Of a DNA stretch of 64,000 nt, positions 22,840 through 34,164 are shown piece by piece. Source of the stretch: Yponomeuta sedellus (Eukaryota > Arthropoda > Insecta > Lepidoptera > Yponomeutidae); contig OW203734.1 in the NCBI GenBank assembly GCA_934045075.1, forward strand, positions 11,481,516-11,545,515, in the 5' to 3' direction. The notes beneath the pieces are model-generated. The model was given only the letters and a program-made list of their open reading frames with translations. It did no database searches and was not told the origin of the DNA. Each line of letters starts with the position of its first letter. Position 1 is the first letter of the stretch. A program made the translations under genes and the position numbers.

Positions 22840-23950
22840 ATTTTACACAGCTTAATTCGAAAAGGTTGCCTCCTTTCCAGGGTAGAGAAGGTAAATTTAA
22901 AATTTAACCTTTGTTAATTCTTCATTAACAAATACTTTACGAACCTTTGTCCTAAAGTGGGCATCACAATAATTTAAGTTAATGATAAAATAAATGAAAT
23001 AAAGCTAATAATTACATAATATAAATAATAATTAAATTTATCGATTGAATTAACTTATAATATGGACATTTGAATTAATACTAAGCATGAATTTTATTAA
23101 TATTTATAAAAAACTTGATTAATAGCTATAGAAATAATTCAATTCTAATTGTTCATGAATTTTTATTATATTTTATTTATACACTATAGAACTACAGATT
23201 GTGAAATAAAAGGCTATATTATTATTATTATTACGAAGCAGTTAAAGGAAAGTACTCAAAGTTTATATCTTGATACGGAGGGGATACGAACACAAGTCGA
23301 TAACAAATGTTTAATTTTCCGTTTAATTTCATTACCGGCATTTCGGAACGATGTCTTTTTTTTATTTATATAAAGTTAGAAAAAAATACATGCAATATAA
23401 TGCCTCCCATCCCCCAAAACCGACAAGGTTTATCTGTGGATTGGGTTTAGTAGTCACCAGCTTAACATGTTGTTGGAAATAGTATACTATACTAGTGCTA
23501 TGCTCGGCAAATAGCTTGAACAAACTCAGAATGAGCTTGCGATATACGCGCAAGAGCAAAGATATTAAATTTTAGTAATTATTGTTAGTTTGACTAAAAC
23601 TTAAGTCTAGAGAAGTCGACTCACATCACAACGTCGCCCGCCAACGAAAAATGAAATGAGTCCATGCGATGTCAAACGCTTTTGGTCAAGCCACCTGTCG
23701 AGCATTGTAATACTTAAAGGTTAACGCGCGTGCACTGTAGTCCGCTATGACTTTGCCCGGACATATGGCTCGATGCCTATAATATAGGCGTATATGTATT
23801 ATATACTCAGCTAAATCTTACCTAGCCGATCGGCTTCGCAGTTTTGCGAGCCGTCGGGAAAGTAAAAATATTTTTAGAATCTGCTTACATGTCTTGTCTA
23901 TATCTATCGAAAGTATCGAAACTTAGGAGGTTCATTATACCTGTATTGCG
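22840..23950. other. AT-rich intron, nothing recognised
   Basis: Very AT-rich with ATT microsatellite at 23217-23234. No exon or repeat family was identified. Confidence 0.5.
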
Positions 23951-24448
23951 ATAGTTCATCAATCAGGCTGTATTGGTTCACTGCTGGACATAGGCCTCCA
24001 AAGGCCTTGAAAGTCTTGATATACGACAATGCACGAAAATCAGATTTTGTCGTTGTTCGTTTGGCAGGAGTCGTACTTTCAGTTAGTAACAGCTCTCGAA
24101 GGTTACAATCAAATATTCCGAGATTTTCTCTTCGCCCGTATGCAGTAATCATTCTATACTCAACTCATCCATTCCTATTCCCACTCGTTCCCGCTTAAAT
24201 TCCCCCTCTATTCTGCGCTGGGAGGAAAAACGTGTAATTGTGTCGCGTAAATAAAAGCCCCATAGTTTGCCACATAGCGCGGCAAAGGCGAATGCGAAAT
24301 GTGTCAATGGAACAAACCTATCAGCGGTCGGGGAGGTAAATGCGGTGCCTCGCAACGTTTATCGCGCAGTTGAATGCATTACGGCGATTTTCAGCTTTGT
24401 GATTATCGTGAGGCAACAAACACGCCGTTTTGTATCGTCTAGTGCTTT

Positions 24449-24600
24449 GTAGACTTTTAGTCCGGATCTACTTACGGGTGTTGTTATATCGGAAAAGTCC
24501 GACCAATCGAATCGGATCGCTCTGCGAATCGGAGCGAAACCTGGTCGGACTCTTCCGATATAACAACACCCGTAAGTAGATCCGAACTAAAAGTCTACAA
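24449..24600. mobile_element. Palindromic MITE (family H)
   Basis: TGTAGACTTTTAGTCCGGAT... pairs with ...ATCCGAACTAAAAGTCTACA over about 60 bases per arm with a GGATCGCTCTGCGAATCGGA centre. A truncated one-arm copy is at 26178-26242. No coding sequence. Confidence 0.82.
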
Positions 24601-25009
24601 TGTGTTGTGCTTACGAAAGTTTTAGTCTAGTACTTTCATTACACTATACCGACTGCGTTCTAAGACGTGTCGTACTATACAGAACGAGGATCCCGCTTTT
24701 GTCTTTATTGGTGTACAAATTCATCAAAAGAACATTGTCCTAACTGTATTTTTTCTTTAATAATTGTACTTCTACAGATAATTAAATGTAACACAGTGCT
24801 CGTGGACTTGCTACGAAGATGCTTTCTGCTACGACCACAAGATGTTTAAAGACAAAGACGTATTTAAAGTCTACAAATTGCATGTGAAACAGCAGTTCAT
24901 TACGAGTACATTTTATTTTGTATAATTTATCACTGTTTAGTTGGTCGCGCCAGAAAGCATCTTCCTACTCGTAGTATGACCATTAGCATTAAAATTGATT
25001 TAATTATCT

Positions 25010-25275
25010 GTCGCGGTCGGGTGCAGGATGGGTGACCGTCCCGTGACTACCGCTAGTGGCATTTTTTCGAGCGCTTCCGTGCTTCGCAAGGCATGCTAAG
25101 CCGTTGGTGCCGGCTGTCATATAATGGCAGTCGTTAAGCTATGTCGGAGGCCTTATGGGCGGCTTGATAACTTCTGACAGTAAGACCCGCCACTGTCTTA
25201 CAATCCTCAACCAACCCGGTCTTGGCCTCCATGGTGGAGTATGGCCTACAAGTGGGGACATACAAGGGTTGATAA
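25010..25275 (+). repeat. 5S-derived SINE (family E1), 5' truncated
   Basis: It begins inside the 5S head (GTCGCGGTCGGGTGCAGGAT GGGTGACCG), continues through the body and ends AAGGGTTGATAATG. A short deletion removes the middle of the 3' part. Confidence 0.8.
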
Positions 25276-25351
25276 TGATCGATTTTCTTAAATTAAGTTT
25301 TATCCGCCTATCTAAATATAAATATACTATAATATTATGGTCATGAACAAT

Positions 25352-25634
25352 ACCTGCTGCCACCTACTGTGTGGTGTCGGCCTAGAGAATAGCACCAATC
25401 CAAATTCTTCCCGCGGGTGTCGTAAAAGGCGACTAAGGGACACAAACTGGGGGGTGGGCAGCAGCGCCCCTTGCAGTACAATTCCACCGAACTGCGATCC
25501 CCAACCCGCATGCCCAGCGTGGGGATTATGGGCATTACCCCCCAATGATGGCACTACCTTGCGCTATGGCGCTCATTAGGGGAGGGCTATGTCCAGCAGT
25601 GGACTAATATAGCCTGAAGAAGAAGAAGAAGAAC
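25352..25634 (+). repeat. Retroposon 3' end (family I) with (GAA)n
   Basis: CCCGCGGGTGTCGTAAAAGG, GGGGGGTGGGCAGCAGCGCC and TCCAGCAGTGGACTAATATA, ending in TAGCCTGAAGAAGAAGAAG. This is the longer copy of the element at 13701. It resembles lepidopteran LINE 3' ends. Confidence 0.7.
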
Positions 25635-26177
25635 AATAATACATAATTAATGCTACTGTAAACATCATGAAAAGAAAGCTGTTAATGTGATCTAAGGTTG
25701 TCTGGAGGGGATCAGTTTTAGTGATAAGATCGTCTATACTCCAAGGTTAAAAATTATTTGTGTGATTTCCTTTTTTATTTACAATAAAGTGTTCTCTTTC
25801 TATTGATGTGTTAGTAAATATTTCCGATTGTACTCAGAAAAAGTTATAATTGCATTAGCTTGTTAGTGACTTTGTCAAACTCTATCATTCATGGAGTCAT
25901 TAAACATCTAGCAAATTCTTCCCCAGCTCAATGAAAAAGAAATTAGAGCACACCCAATTACACAAACGTCGAAAGTCCTCACGATCGAATTAGCTCCCTT
26001 TAATTGGGACTTTTGCTGTTAATGATACTAATTTTGCCGGTCTACGAGGATAATTCAGTACGGGGTCTTCTTCATTTTAGCAATTACCCTCAACGCGCGC
26101 TGAGGATACTGAAAGTAACATGGAATATCGACTGTCGTCTGACAATTAATAGTTTTTCCTTTTTTAGACAAAACACT

Positions 26178-26242
26178 TTTTGTAGATTTTTAGTCCGGAT
26201 CTACTTACGGGTGTTGTTATATCGGAAGAGTCCGACCAGTTT
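26178..26242 (+). mobile_element. Family H MITE, one arm
   Basis: TAGTCCGGATCTACTTACGG and GTTGTTATATCGGAAGAGTC match the arm of the palindrome at 24449. The second arm is missing. Confidence 0.7.
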
Positions 26243-26530
26243 GGAACATTTTTTGATCAATATTACGCTAAAATTATAGACGAAAGTTTGTGTGTATGTT
26301 TGTTACTTCACGTCTAAACGGCTGGAGCGATTTTTATAAAATTTGGTATGAGGTTAGCTGACACCCTGGATTAACACAAGCTATGTTTTACTATAGGAAA
26401 ATATCTTATGCCCATGGAAAAATCTATAAACTTTTTGTCATATTATCCAAATTTTATCAAGCCCTATTGTTAAATTTTGACATGATATACTAGGCCACGA
26501 ACGCTTCGTTTTGACATACTAAATTGATAT

Positions 26531-26655
26531 TTTCTAAGGTTAACACGAGCACTAGACGTAACTAAAACTGTTTTATACGGATTAATGCTCGTTTATTACA
26601 TATAACAAATGTAATAAACGAGCATAAATCCGTATAAAAGCAGTTTTAATTATAC
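26531..26655. mobile_element. Hairpin MITE (family G)
   Basis: After the family end TTTCTAAGGTTAACACGAGC, the arms ACGGATTAATGCTCGTTTAT and ATAAACGAGCATAAATCCGT pair across a short loop. Same family as 58163 and 6304. Confidence 0.8.
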
Positions 26656-26829
26656 TAAATTGAGTTCATTGAACGCCTCCCTTCGTCTTATCTTTGTCTA
26701 TGGAATCGAAACCATATTTTTTGTCTTTACTGTAAAGTTGACAAATTAGAGACAGGACATATTGGGAGGCCACAGTCGACAGTAGGCTGTGAGGAAACAT
26801 CGTGAGGAAACCTGAGTATCTGAGATATT

Positions 26830-27355
26830 TTATAAACCTATGCAGAGGGTAAAAATTCCACCCATGCCGGGATTCGAACCCGCGACCTCTGGCTATCCGT
26901 ACCAGCGCTCTTTCTAACTGAGCTAATGGGACTCACCGGCATCAGTGAAATTTCGAACCTCTTTACAATATTTTCTGTATTACGTACAGTCAGCGACATC
27001 TGGCTGAAGTAATTTGCATCACTTGCAGCCCCGAGTACTACTTTGCAGTTAGGTTTTTACATTGAAATTTTATCGCTGTACCCACAAGATTATATTCTTT
27101 TTAATGCACTAACCAGTGCTAAGGACAATTTTAAAAACCTATTGAGAGGCTAAAAATTCCACCCATGCCAGGATTCGAACCCGCGACCTCTGGCTATCCG
27201 TGTCAGCGCTCTTGCCAACTGAGCTAATGGGCGACTCACCGGCATCAGTGAAATTTCGAACCTCTTTACAAATGGGTTTAATGGGTGGAATTTTAGCCTC
27301 TAAATAAGTTTTTAAAATTGTCCTTAGCACGGGTTAGTGCATTAAAAAGAATATA
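26830..27355. repeat. Composite family A block with 12 bp TSD
   Basis: Two reverse tRNA-like modules in tandem (near 26860 and 27160), then a forward tail fragment from 27286. The block is flanked by ATCTGAGATATT at 26818-26829 and 27356-27367. The left flank is itself a family B SINE (GAGGAAACCTGAGTATCTGA), so this insertion is younger than that B copy. Confidence 0.85.
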
Positions 27356-27392
27356 ATCTGAGATATTACATATGTGAAGTTATAGTAGCAAT

Positions 27393-28505
27393 ACCACTCG
27401 CTAACCGTGAAGGAAAACATCGTGAGGAAACCTGAGTGTCTGAGATGTTACCGCACACGTGGTAATTAAGCCTGTACTCTTTCTCTAAGAAAAGGCATGT
27501 GCCTTGCAATGGGACTTTCACACTACCCCCGATAGTTGAAAAGGCGCATGTAACAAGAATCTAAAACTGAGAAAAGTAAATGTTTAATGAATAAAAACTT
27601 AAATTGTTTGCTGTCTGTTAGTTATACGAAGAAATATATTTTTGAAGATGTCGAACAATAGTTACGATAGGTATATTTTAAATATATTATATGCAAAATC
27701 TCAAAAAATCCTTTTCATTTTAGTTTAAAAAATATGAAGAAATGAGACATAATTAATTGAATAGGCGCATATCGCTACATGCGCCCAATCAATTTCGTAT
27801 GAGCTTTTTATTACTTTTAACCCTAGTACCAAGTGTATAATTTTAAATATTTTCCTAGAAAGAAAAGGCGCATTTAAGTAGGCACTTTAGGCACAAATAT
27901 CCATTATCAATCTAATAGCCCTGGCTAAGTCGAAAAGTACCTATGATCGTCTATTGTAGGCTTCATCTTGACTTGTGAGTAAAAAAAACAATAATTTCAG
28001 CCTTTTATTTATTTTAAAAAAACATACGACGTATCTGGCAGATGCGCATCGAAGAAAATATAAAATACCAAGTAGTAAGGGCGCATGTGGCAGATGTTGA
28101 CTTTTCTACTTAGTAGGTATAATACGTTCCAAAGGGCAAAGGGTCACTAGTCACCTATCTATTAAGCATTAAAAACGATATCGAATAAGCGCCTATTAAA
28201 CTTCCGATCATGAAATATAACTATGAAGCTCAAAGGCGTATTATGTGCAAATGCGGCTATTCTACTAAGTTTATATTAATTTCGGCTTTTCATCTTCCAT
28301 TTAGTCAAAAAATTTGATGCATATGCGCCCATTTCTACTACAGAAAATCGCTATAAAGCGAGATAGCGAAAAATAAAAAATACTGGCCGATGCGCCTTTT
28401 TTTGCTGATTCCAACAATGTATATAACTCAATTTCGGAAAAAATGTTATATGCGCCCTTTCAACTATCGGGGGCAGCACAGGCTACGTGAGATTAATCGC
28501 CAGAT
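27393..28505 (+). repeat. Family B SINE body split by a DNA element
   Basis: ACCGTGAAGGAAAACATCGT...GCCTTGCAATGGGACTTTCA continues after the 27523-28476 insertion as CACAGGCTACGTGAGATTAA, the normal family B order. Confidence 0.78.
27523..28476. mobile_element. 954 bp DNA element with CTRCCCCCGATAG ends
   Basis: The left end CTACCCCCGATAGTTGAAAA and right end TTTCAACTATCGGGGGCAG are inverted repeats; CACA flanks both sides (27519-27522 and 28477-28480). The motif GCGCAT/ATGCGC recurs near both ends and through the body (about ten times), as expected for subterminal transposase-binding sites. There is no long open frame. The superfamily is not assigned. Confidence 0.82.
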
Positions 28506-28544
28506 TTGGCCTGATCAAATTAACATTAAATGGTAAACGAAACA

Positions 28545-28805
28545 ATGTGGGTACAGCGATATCATTCCGATGTAAAACCTAACTGCAAAGTACCTAGGTA
28601 CTCGGGGCTGCAAGTGATGCAAATTATTTCAGCCAGATGTCGCTGCCTGTACGTAATACAAAGAATATTATAGAGGTTCGAAATTTCACTGATGCCGGTG
28701 AGTCGCCCATTTGCTCAGTTGGAAAGAGCGCTGGCACGGATATCCAGAGGTCGCGGGTTCGGATCCCGGCATGGATGGAATTTTTAGCCTCTATAAATAG
28801 GTTTT
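28545..28805 (+). repeat. Single family A unit with 11 bp TSD
   Basis: TAAACGAAACA flanks it at 28534-28544 and 28806-28816. It begins ATGTGGGTACAGCGATATCA and ends ...AATAGGTTTT, with the tRNA-like module (28707-28780) in the last third. This copy defines the limits of one unit at 261 bp. Confidence 0.87.
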
Positions 28806-29113
28806 TAAACGAAACAGTATTAATCTTTTTATATAGGAAAGGTCAAAAGGCTTCTTAATTTAGCTTTGACAAAGTGTAGAGTGAAAATCGAAACTTAACA
28901 GACTCTTTCATCTCGGAACCGGAAATACAGTTTTATAATTATTAAATTTCGTATTAAATGTAAATGTGAATGCTGACACAAGTAAACCCGCAATAACAAA
29001 TCATGATATTTGAAAATGGCTGCCAACGAAATCTTAGTGGCGATAATGAAACTCGTTGCATAGTTTTCGTATCTACTGCTGTTTGAGCCTTTTCGTAACT
29101 AGGACTCCGTAGC

Positions 29114-29475
29114 GCTCGGGGCCTAGGTTCGCCCGAGTGATTGGAATCAATCACTTGGTTAAGCAACAACAGGCGCGGTCAGGTACAGGATGGGTGAGCG
29201 TCCCGTGACTACCGCTAATGGCATTTTTCCGAGCGCTTCCGTTCTTCGCAAGGCACGTTAAGCCGTTGGTGCCGGCTGTCATATAATGGCAGTCGTTAAA
29301 CCATGTAAGAGGCCTTATGGGCGGCTTGATAACTTCTGACAGTAAGGCCCGCCACTGTCTTGCAATCCTCCACCAACTCGGACTTGGCCCCCGTGGTGGA
29401 GTATGGCCTAACCTTCGTGCGATGCAGGTAGAGACCCGTGCCCCAGCAGTGGGGACATGCAAGGGTTGATAACGG
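29114..29475 (+). repeat. Full 5S-derived SINE (family E1) with TSD
   Basis: GGACTCCGTAGC flanks it at 29102-29113 and 29476-29487. The head contains TTAAGCAACAACAGGCGCGG and GTCAGGTACAGGATGGGTGA, which fit 5S rRNA boxes A and C in order and spacing. It ends AAGGGTTGATAACGG. It is the best reference copy, 362 bp. Confidence 0.93.
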
Positions 29476-29707
29476 GGACTCCGTAGCATCGATAGCTGAG
29501 CTCTATTGACTTGACAGCCATCACTGAATCACACTGCCGATGACCCAATTGATTTAAGTTAGAAATTACTTGGACGCCGCAATGTTATTGCATTACGTAA
29601 TGTGCGAGCGATAGGTAAGCAATAATTGTAGAGTCACGAGGCCTTGAGGCTATCCTTTCCAGATAAAATAATAGTAATAAATATTTGTTTCTACAGTGTA
29701 TGTGTGT

Positions 29708-29921
29708 AACATAACAAACATAACATTTACATACAGGCACATACATTGCTTCTGGCCCCACACTAGGATACCCTGTGTCGTGGGAACCAGAAACAACGAC
29801 ATCACAAACATGTAAACATCCAAGACCTGGACTTTTTTTTTTTTTGTTTCCAGCCGGGATTCGAACCCGGGACCTCTTGCATGGTAGGCAGACGCGCTAC
29901 CGCTACGCCACAGAGGTCGTC
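29708..29921 (-). repeat. tRNA-headed SINE (family C)
   Basis: Nearly identical to 7790-7994 but with an intact B box (GGTTCGAATCC). The high identity suggests recent activity of this family. Confidence 0.85.
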
Positions 29922-29944
29922 TGTGTAAAACATGACATTATTAA

Positions 29945-30150
29945 TCGTCCGTCCATAAGGCTTCTGACATGGCTTAACGACTGCGTTTACATGACAGCTG
30001 ACACCAACTGCTTAACTTTGCCTTGCGAAGCATGGAAGCGCTCGGAAAAATGCCACTAGCGGTAGTCACGCGGTCAGACCGTCCCGGTCTGACCGCGCCT
30101 GTTGTTGCTTAACCCAAGTGAATAATTCCAATCGCTCGGTTTGACTAGGA
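29945..30150 (-). repeat. 5S-derived SINE (family E1), altered C box
   Basis: The reverse of the E head and body (ACAGCTGACACCAACTGC, GCCTGTTGTTGCTTAACC). The C-box region is replaced by a palindrome GCGGTCAGACCGTCCCGGTC...CCGC at 30069-30095. Confidence 0.8.
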
Positions 30151-30486
30151 CACAAGCGCACCTTCCTGAAAACTTATCGAATTAAAAAAACAGAACTGAG
30201 AACTTGCGACTTCATGATAGGCGAACGTTATGCAAGAGCTATCCTATAGCATACAGTTACGCTTATGCATTTTGAGAAGTCATTCGGGTCAAGAAAATCA
30301 TGTAGTGTCTACGCAATACTGCTCTCAGTATATAATGATTTACAGTTGGCCGCACGTCAATGCAATCTGCGCAGTTACGTTCCTGTAGGGAGATTCAACC
30401 AAAGTGAAAAACTATAAAATTGTATTTGTTAATAACTCGCGATGCTAATATATGTATGGGAAATTAAGGAAACTATGTTTCATTTT

Positions 30487-30560
30487 CGTCATCAACCCAT
30501 TATGTCTCCACTGAGGGGCACGGGTCTCTACCCTGAGGAAGGTATAGGCCATACTCCACC
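30487..30560 (-). repeat. Family E2 3' fragment
   Basis: ATCAACCCATTATGTCTCCA and GGCACGGGTCTCTACCCTGA match the E2 end. Only the last part of the element remains. Confidence 0.72.
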
Positions 30561-31444
30561 ACTGGGGACTCCACATTGTTCTGATGTTTCACCTTCACTA
30601 TAAATAATCGTGATTAGACCAATTTAATATGTATAAAACTGCCATAACCGGCGAATATGAATGGTGATGAAAATGTTGACGGAGGAAAGAGGGTGTCAGG
30701 ATCTTTAAGTGGCAGATGTGTATATGTCTCGATGTACGATACAAATTGTAGACCCTTGCTGAAGCTTGCAAAATAGTAATGATGATCTGGATAATGAATG
30801 ATATAGTAATATATAGGGGAATTTTAGGGGCTCAATACTTTAATCCCGTAATCGGAAGTCGAAACTCATGTAAATTATGTAATTTTTTCTATTTACTTTA
30901 TTTTCTTTTTGTTTTCTTAATATTTGCTACAAAATTTATGAGTAATTACGTTTTCATTTTTAAGGCATTGTGCCGGTAAATGACTGACGAATTATTTATC
31001 TATCAGTGTGTTTCAAATATCAACGAAGTGTTCTCAATCATCGTAACAGCATTTATCAAGTCCAAATTTCACTGGGTTAGAGAAAAACCCTCTTCCAGGC
31101 AGTTGAAAGTACACCAATAAACCCGGAGATGTGACTCGAGACATAAAATGGGTATGGATGGACACATAAACCGCTTACCACCGTCAACCTCTTCTACGCC
31201 CACGTAGCCTGTTGTTACAAAGAGCAAATACATTTCTTATCTATCTGTTTAGACGGGACATTTCATTATTAGAAGTAAAAAAATCACTACATGAAGTGCA
31301 CGGTAAAATAGGTCTACTTAGATTTACCGCTTGGGAAACACTTTTGTACCTATTTAAAAAGATGTATCCTAAGATGTATAGATAGATAGATAGATAGAGA
31401 ACACTTCATTGCACAGTCAGAAAACCACGATTTATTTAATCTAA

Positions 31445-31875
31445 GTTTCATCATCAACCCACTATGTCCCCACCAAGGGGCACGGGTCTCTTCCCTGAGG
31501 AAGATATAGGCCATACTCCACCACGGGAGCCAAGTCCGGTTTAGTGGAGGCTTGCAAGACTAGTGGCTGGTCTTATTGTCAGAAGTTTTCAAGCCGTCCT
31601 AAGGCCTCTGGCTTGGCTTAACGACTGCCATCTATCGACGGCAGCTGGCAGCAATTGCTTAACGTGCCTCGCGAAGCACGGAAACGCTCGGAAAAATACC
31701 ACTAGCGTTAGTCATGACGGTCACCCATCAATGCACTGAACGCGCTCTATGTTGTTTTTTAACCTTTGTGATTGTTTAAGAGCACTCAGGCAGCCGGGGT
31801 TATGACCGATTCTAAGTAATGTTATACAATTGGTGGTCTGTATACCAAACAACCAACCAACTAATCAACTAAAGG
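31445..31875 (-). repeat. 5S-derived SINE (family E2) beside an exon
   Basis: It reads CATCATCAACCCACTATGTC through TGCACTGAACGCGCTC and TTTAACCTTTGTGATTGTTT, the reverse of an E2 body and 5S head, then ACCAAACAACCAACCAAC. It ends close to the acceptor of the 31894 exon. The outer limit on that side is uncertain. Confidence 0.8.
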
Positions 31876-31893
31876 TAACTTCCCTTTTCGCAG

Positions 31894-32059
31894 GATCCGA
31901 TGGCGTCTTACGACGTGAACTCGCACGACTCAGACCCGCAGCCGAGATATGACATGATAGACTCGAATAGACACGGCACGCGATGCGCCGGCGAGGTGGC
32001 AGCCACAGCCAACAACAGTATTTGTGCTGTCGGCGTTGCATTTGGAGCTAGTGTCGGAG
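31894..32059 (+). CDS. Fur1: Fur1 exon: catalytic His
   Basis: Residues 156-210 plus one base. Acceptor CCCTTTTCGCAG, donor [30 protein letters not shown] is the conserved calcium-binding and substrate-pocket region, and [12 protein letters not shown] carries the catalytic His182 (31972-31974). It ends in GASVG, continuing to GVRMLDG in the next exon. A 5S-derived SINE (E2 type, reverse) and an AACC-rich tail lie close upstream. The 10 kb intron before it is the largest between two placed exons of the gene. Confidence 0.97.
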
Positions 32060-32643
32060 GTAAATATACAGCTAGACGAGAAACACACAAACTCACATGT
32101 TTTTCCCATTCACCTGAGGTCATACCGTAATAGGTACTGTGTTTTACTGATCTTTTGTAGTTATAGAAACGAAAAAGTATTTCAAGAAATTTGAGAAAAT
32201 AACTCGACGTAATTGATCATCAAACGACTTGCAAAAAAACAGAAATAAAACAGGAGTACCTTCTAGACAATAGTCGTCTGAAAAGGCTATATTTATGTGG
32301 GAATCGGGCTTAGAGTAAGTGCTCTTCGTGAGCCGTTGGGTTTTATAGAACTGCCTAGACCTCCCGTACGTGACGATAAAACTTTAAGGTCCTCTCTAAG
32401 AAGTAGGCTTAAAGCGCTCCCCTAGATTCTGCTACGATTCTCAGCCGAGATTTCATGAATAGAAAATGTTCTTGTTCGACCCTTTTTGATTCGAACTTTG
32501 GAAATAAAAGAGAAAAAAACTAACCATTTACAAGCTTACACAAATGTCATGCGACCTTTTTATTCGAAACCCGAGTCACTGGCCGTCAAGGCGAAAACTA
32601 GCTGGAAGAGAAAACTAACAGTTGTCATTTGTTTTATTCAAAG

Positions 32644-32816
32644 GCGTTCGAATGCTAGACGGTGACGTCACAGATGCTGTAGAAGCGCGCTCTTTGAGCC
32701 TCAACCCTCAGCATGTGGACATTTATAGTGCATCATGGGGACCCGATGACGATGGCAAGACTGTCGACGGACCAGGGGAACTGGCCACCAGAGCTTTCAT
32801 CGAAGGCGTTACCAAG
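32644..32816 (+). CDS. Fur1: Fur1 exon: catalytic core, VRMLDG to GVTK
   Basis: Residues 211-268. The split Gly codon joins to [40 protein letters not shown] is the convertase signature that lines the substrate pocket and binds calcium. Acceptor TTTTATTCAAAG is weaker than the others. The donor is AAG|GTAAAG; the frame stays open past it to 33014, which is intron read-through and not coding. The intron before it is short, 584 nt. Confidence 0.96.
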
Positions 32817-33650
32817 GTAAAGAAATTAATATATGCTTATTTTTGTATCATAAAAAAACGATGCCGATGTCAGTCTATGTTACATAATCCCTTTATCTTC
32901 CACAAAAGGTGGATTTTACTAGTACTTTTCTTAGAACTTTTTAACTTTTTTAGCTTTGGGGATAAATTCCAAATTTTTAGGAATGGCGATGGGCTTAAAA
33001 TGTGGGGAAGATAAGGGTACGTATTACGTTACAACTTGTATATTTATTTAAGTTGTAGTTATTTCAGATAATGTACTGTCTAGTAATAATGTAGATATTG
33101 ATAATAATTTATTCAAAAACTCTGACTAGCAATTATCACTTATCGTTCTTAAATTTAAACCAATTTCAGCTTTGTATTTAATCAGTGTTTTATCTTAGCA
33201 ACGTTTATTACATTTTCATGTTAAAATTATTTGCTAAACGCCGAGATGGTTAAATGATAATGCTCAACCCGGCACTGTAAAGTAAATCCAGGTAACTCTT
33301 ATCGCGCTAAACATAAGTGCGAGTATCAAACTGACATTACACTTTTCAAACCGTATACCTATGTTTTGTGAAACGGGAAGCTTTTTAGGAAGATTCAAAT
33401 TAATTTCATGTGTAGTGCTTAATTATACTGTTATTAATATTGTTATTGTTAGACATTTCGTAAACTTATACCGGCTGGTACGCTCAATCTGAAGTTCTAG
33501 CGACTTATTAGAAGGGTGGGTTCTGATAGTATGTTGGGTATTATATGTTCACCACTGACTTCTAAGCGTTCGTATATAATACAAGCTGACCCCGCAAACA
33601 TTGTTTTACCACATAAATAAGCCTTCAAGTTGTTCTCAAACCTAATAAAT
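32817..33650. other. Intron, nothing recognised
   Basis: The frame of the previous exon reads on to 33014, which is chance. No repeat family or exon was seen. Confidence 0.5.
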
Positions 33651-33659
33651 AAAATAAAT

Positions 33660-33960
33660 CGATCGATCGATATCGACCCTTTTATGTCCCCACTCTTTTA
33701 TTCTCTTCCTTGCGTCTATGTCTCTTCCTGCATAGCAGGAAGGTTATACCACACTCCACCGCGGGGGTCAAGTCCGGGCTACCGCTAAGTGACTACCGAT
33801 AGTGGCATTTTTCCAAGCGCTTCCATGTTTCCAAGGCACGTTAAGCCGTTGGTGCGGCTGTCGCGTAACGGCAGTCATTAAGCCATACCAGAGGCCTTGT
33901 GGGTAGCTTAATAACTTCTGACGGTAAAGCCCGCCACTTTCTTATAATCCTACAATAAAT
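33660..33960. repeat. Rearranged family E copy
   Basis: Part 1 (33663-33780) is the reverse of the E 3' end; part 2 (33781-33955) reads forward from GACTACCGATAGTGGCATTT to CTTCTGACGGTAAAGCCCGC. The two halves are in opposite orientation, a head-to-head rearrangement. Confidence 0.65.
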
Positions 33961-34164
33961 CATAACAATCGGTGAAGCCGTTTCGGAGGAGTTCCACAAC
34001 AAACTCTTTGACACGAGATTTTTATATATATATTAGATGAAACGCTGTTTGTTTTAAAAATCGCAATTGAGTCCGCATATAATGGATACATCCATACTAT
34101 GAAGACAACGGACGTGCTATTCTGCTTTCGGCGGCAATTTGATCATATTGCGCTTCAATTAAGT

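Noticed and set aside
29140..29215. 5S rRNA gene
   Set aside because: Only the internal promoter part matches; the sequence continues into a SINE body and is bounded by a 12 bp target duplication.
32817..33014. Extension of the Fur1 exon past 32816
   Set aside because: A good donor is present at 32817, the extension has no family similarity, and the next exon continues the protein in frame.
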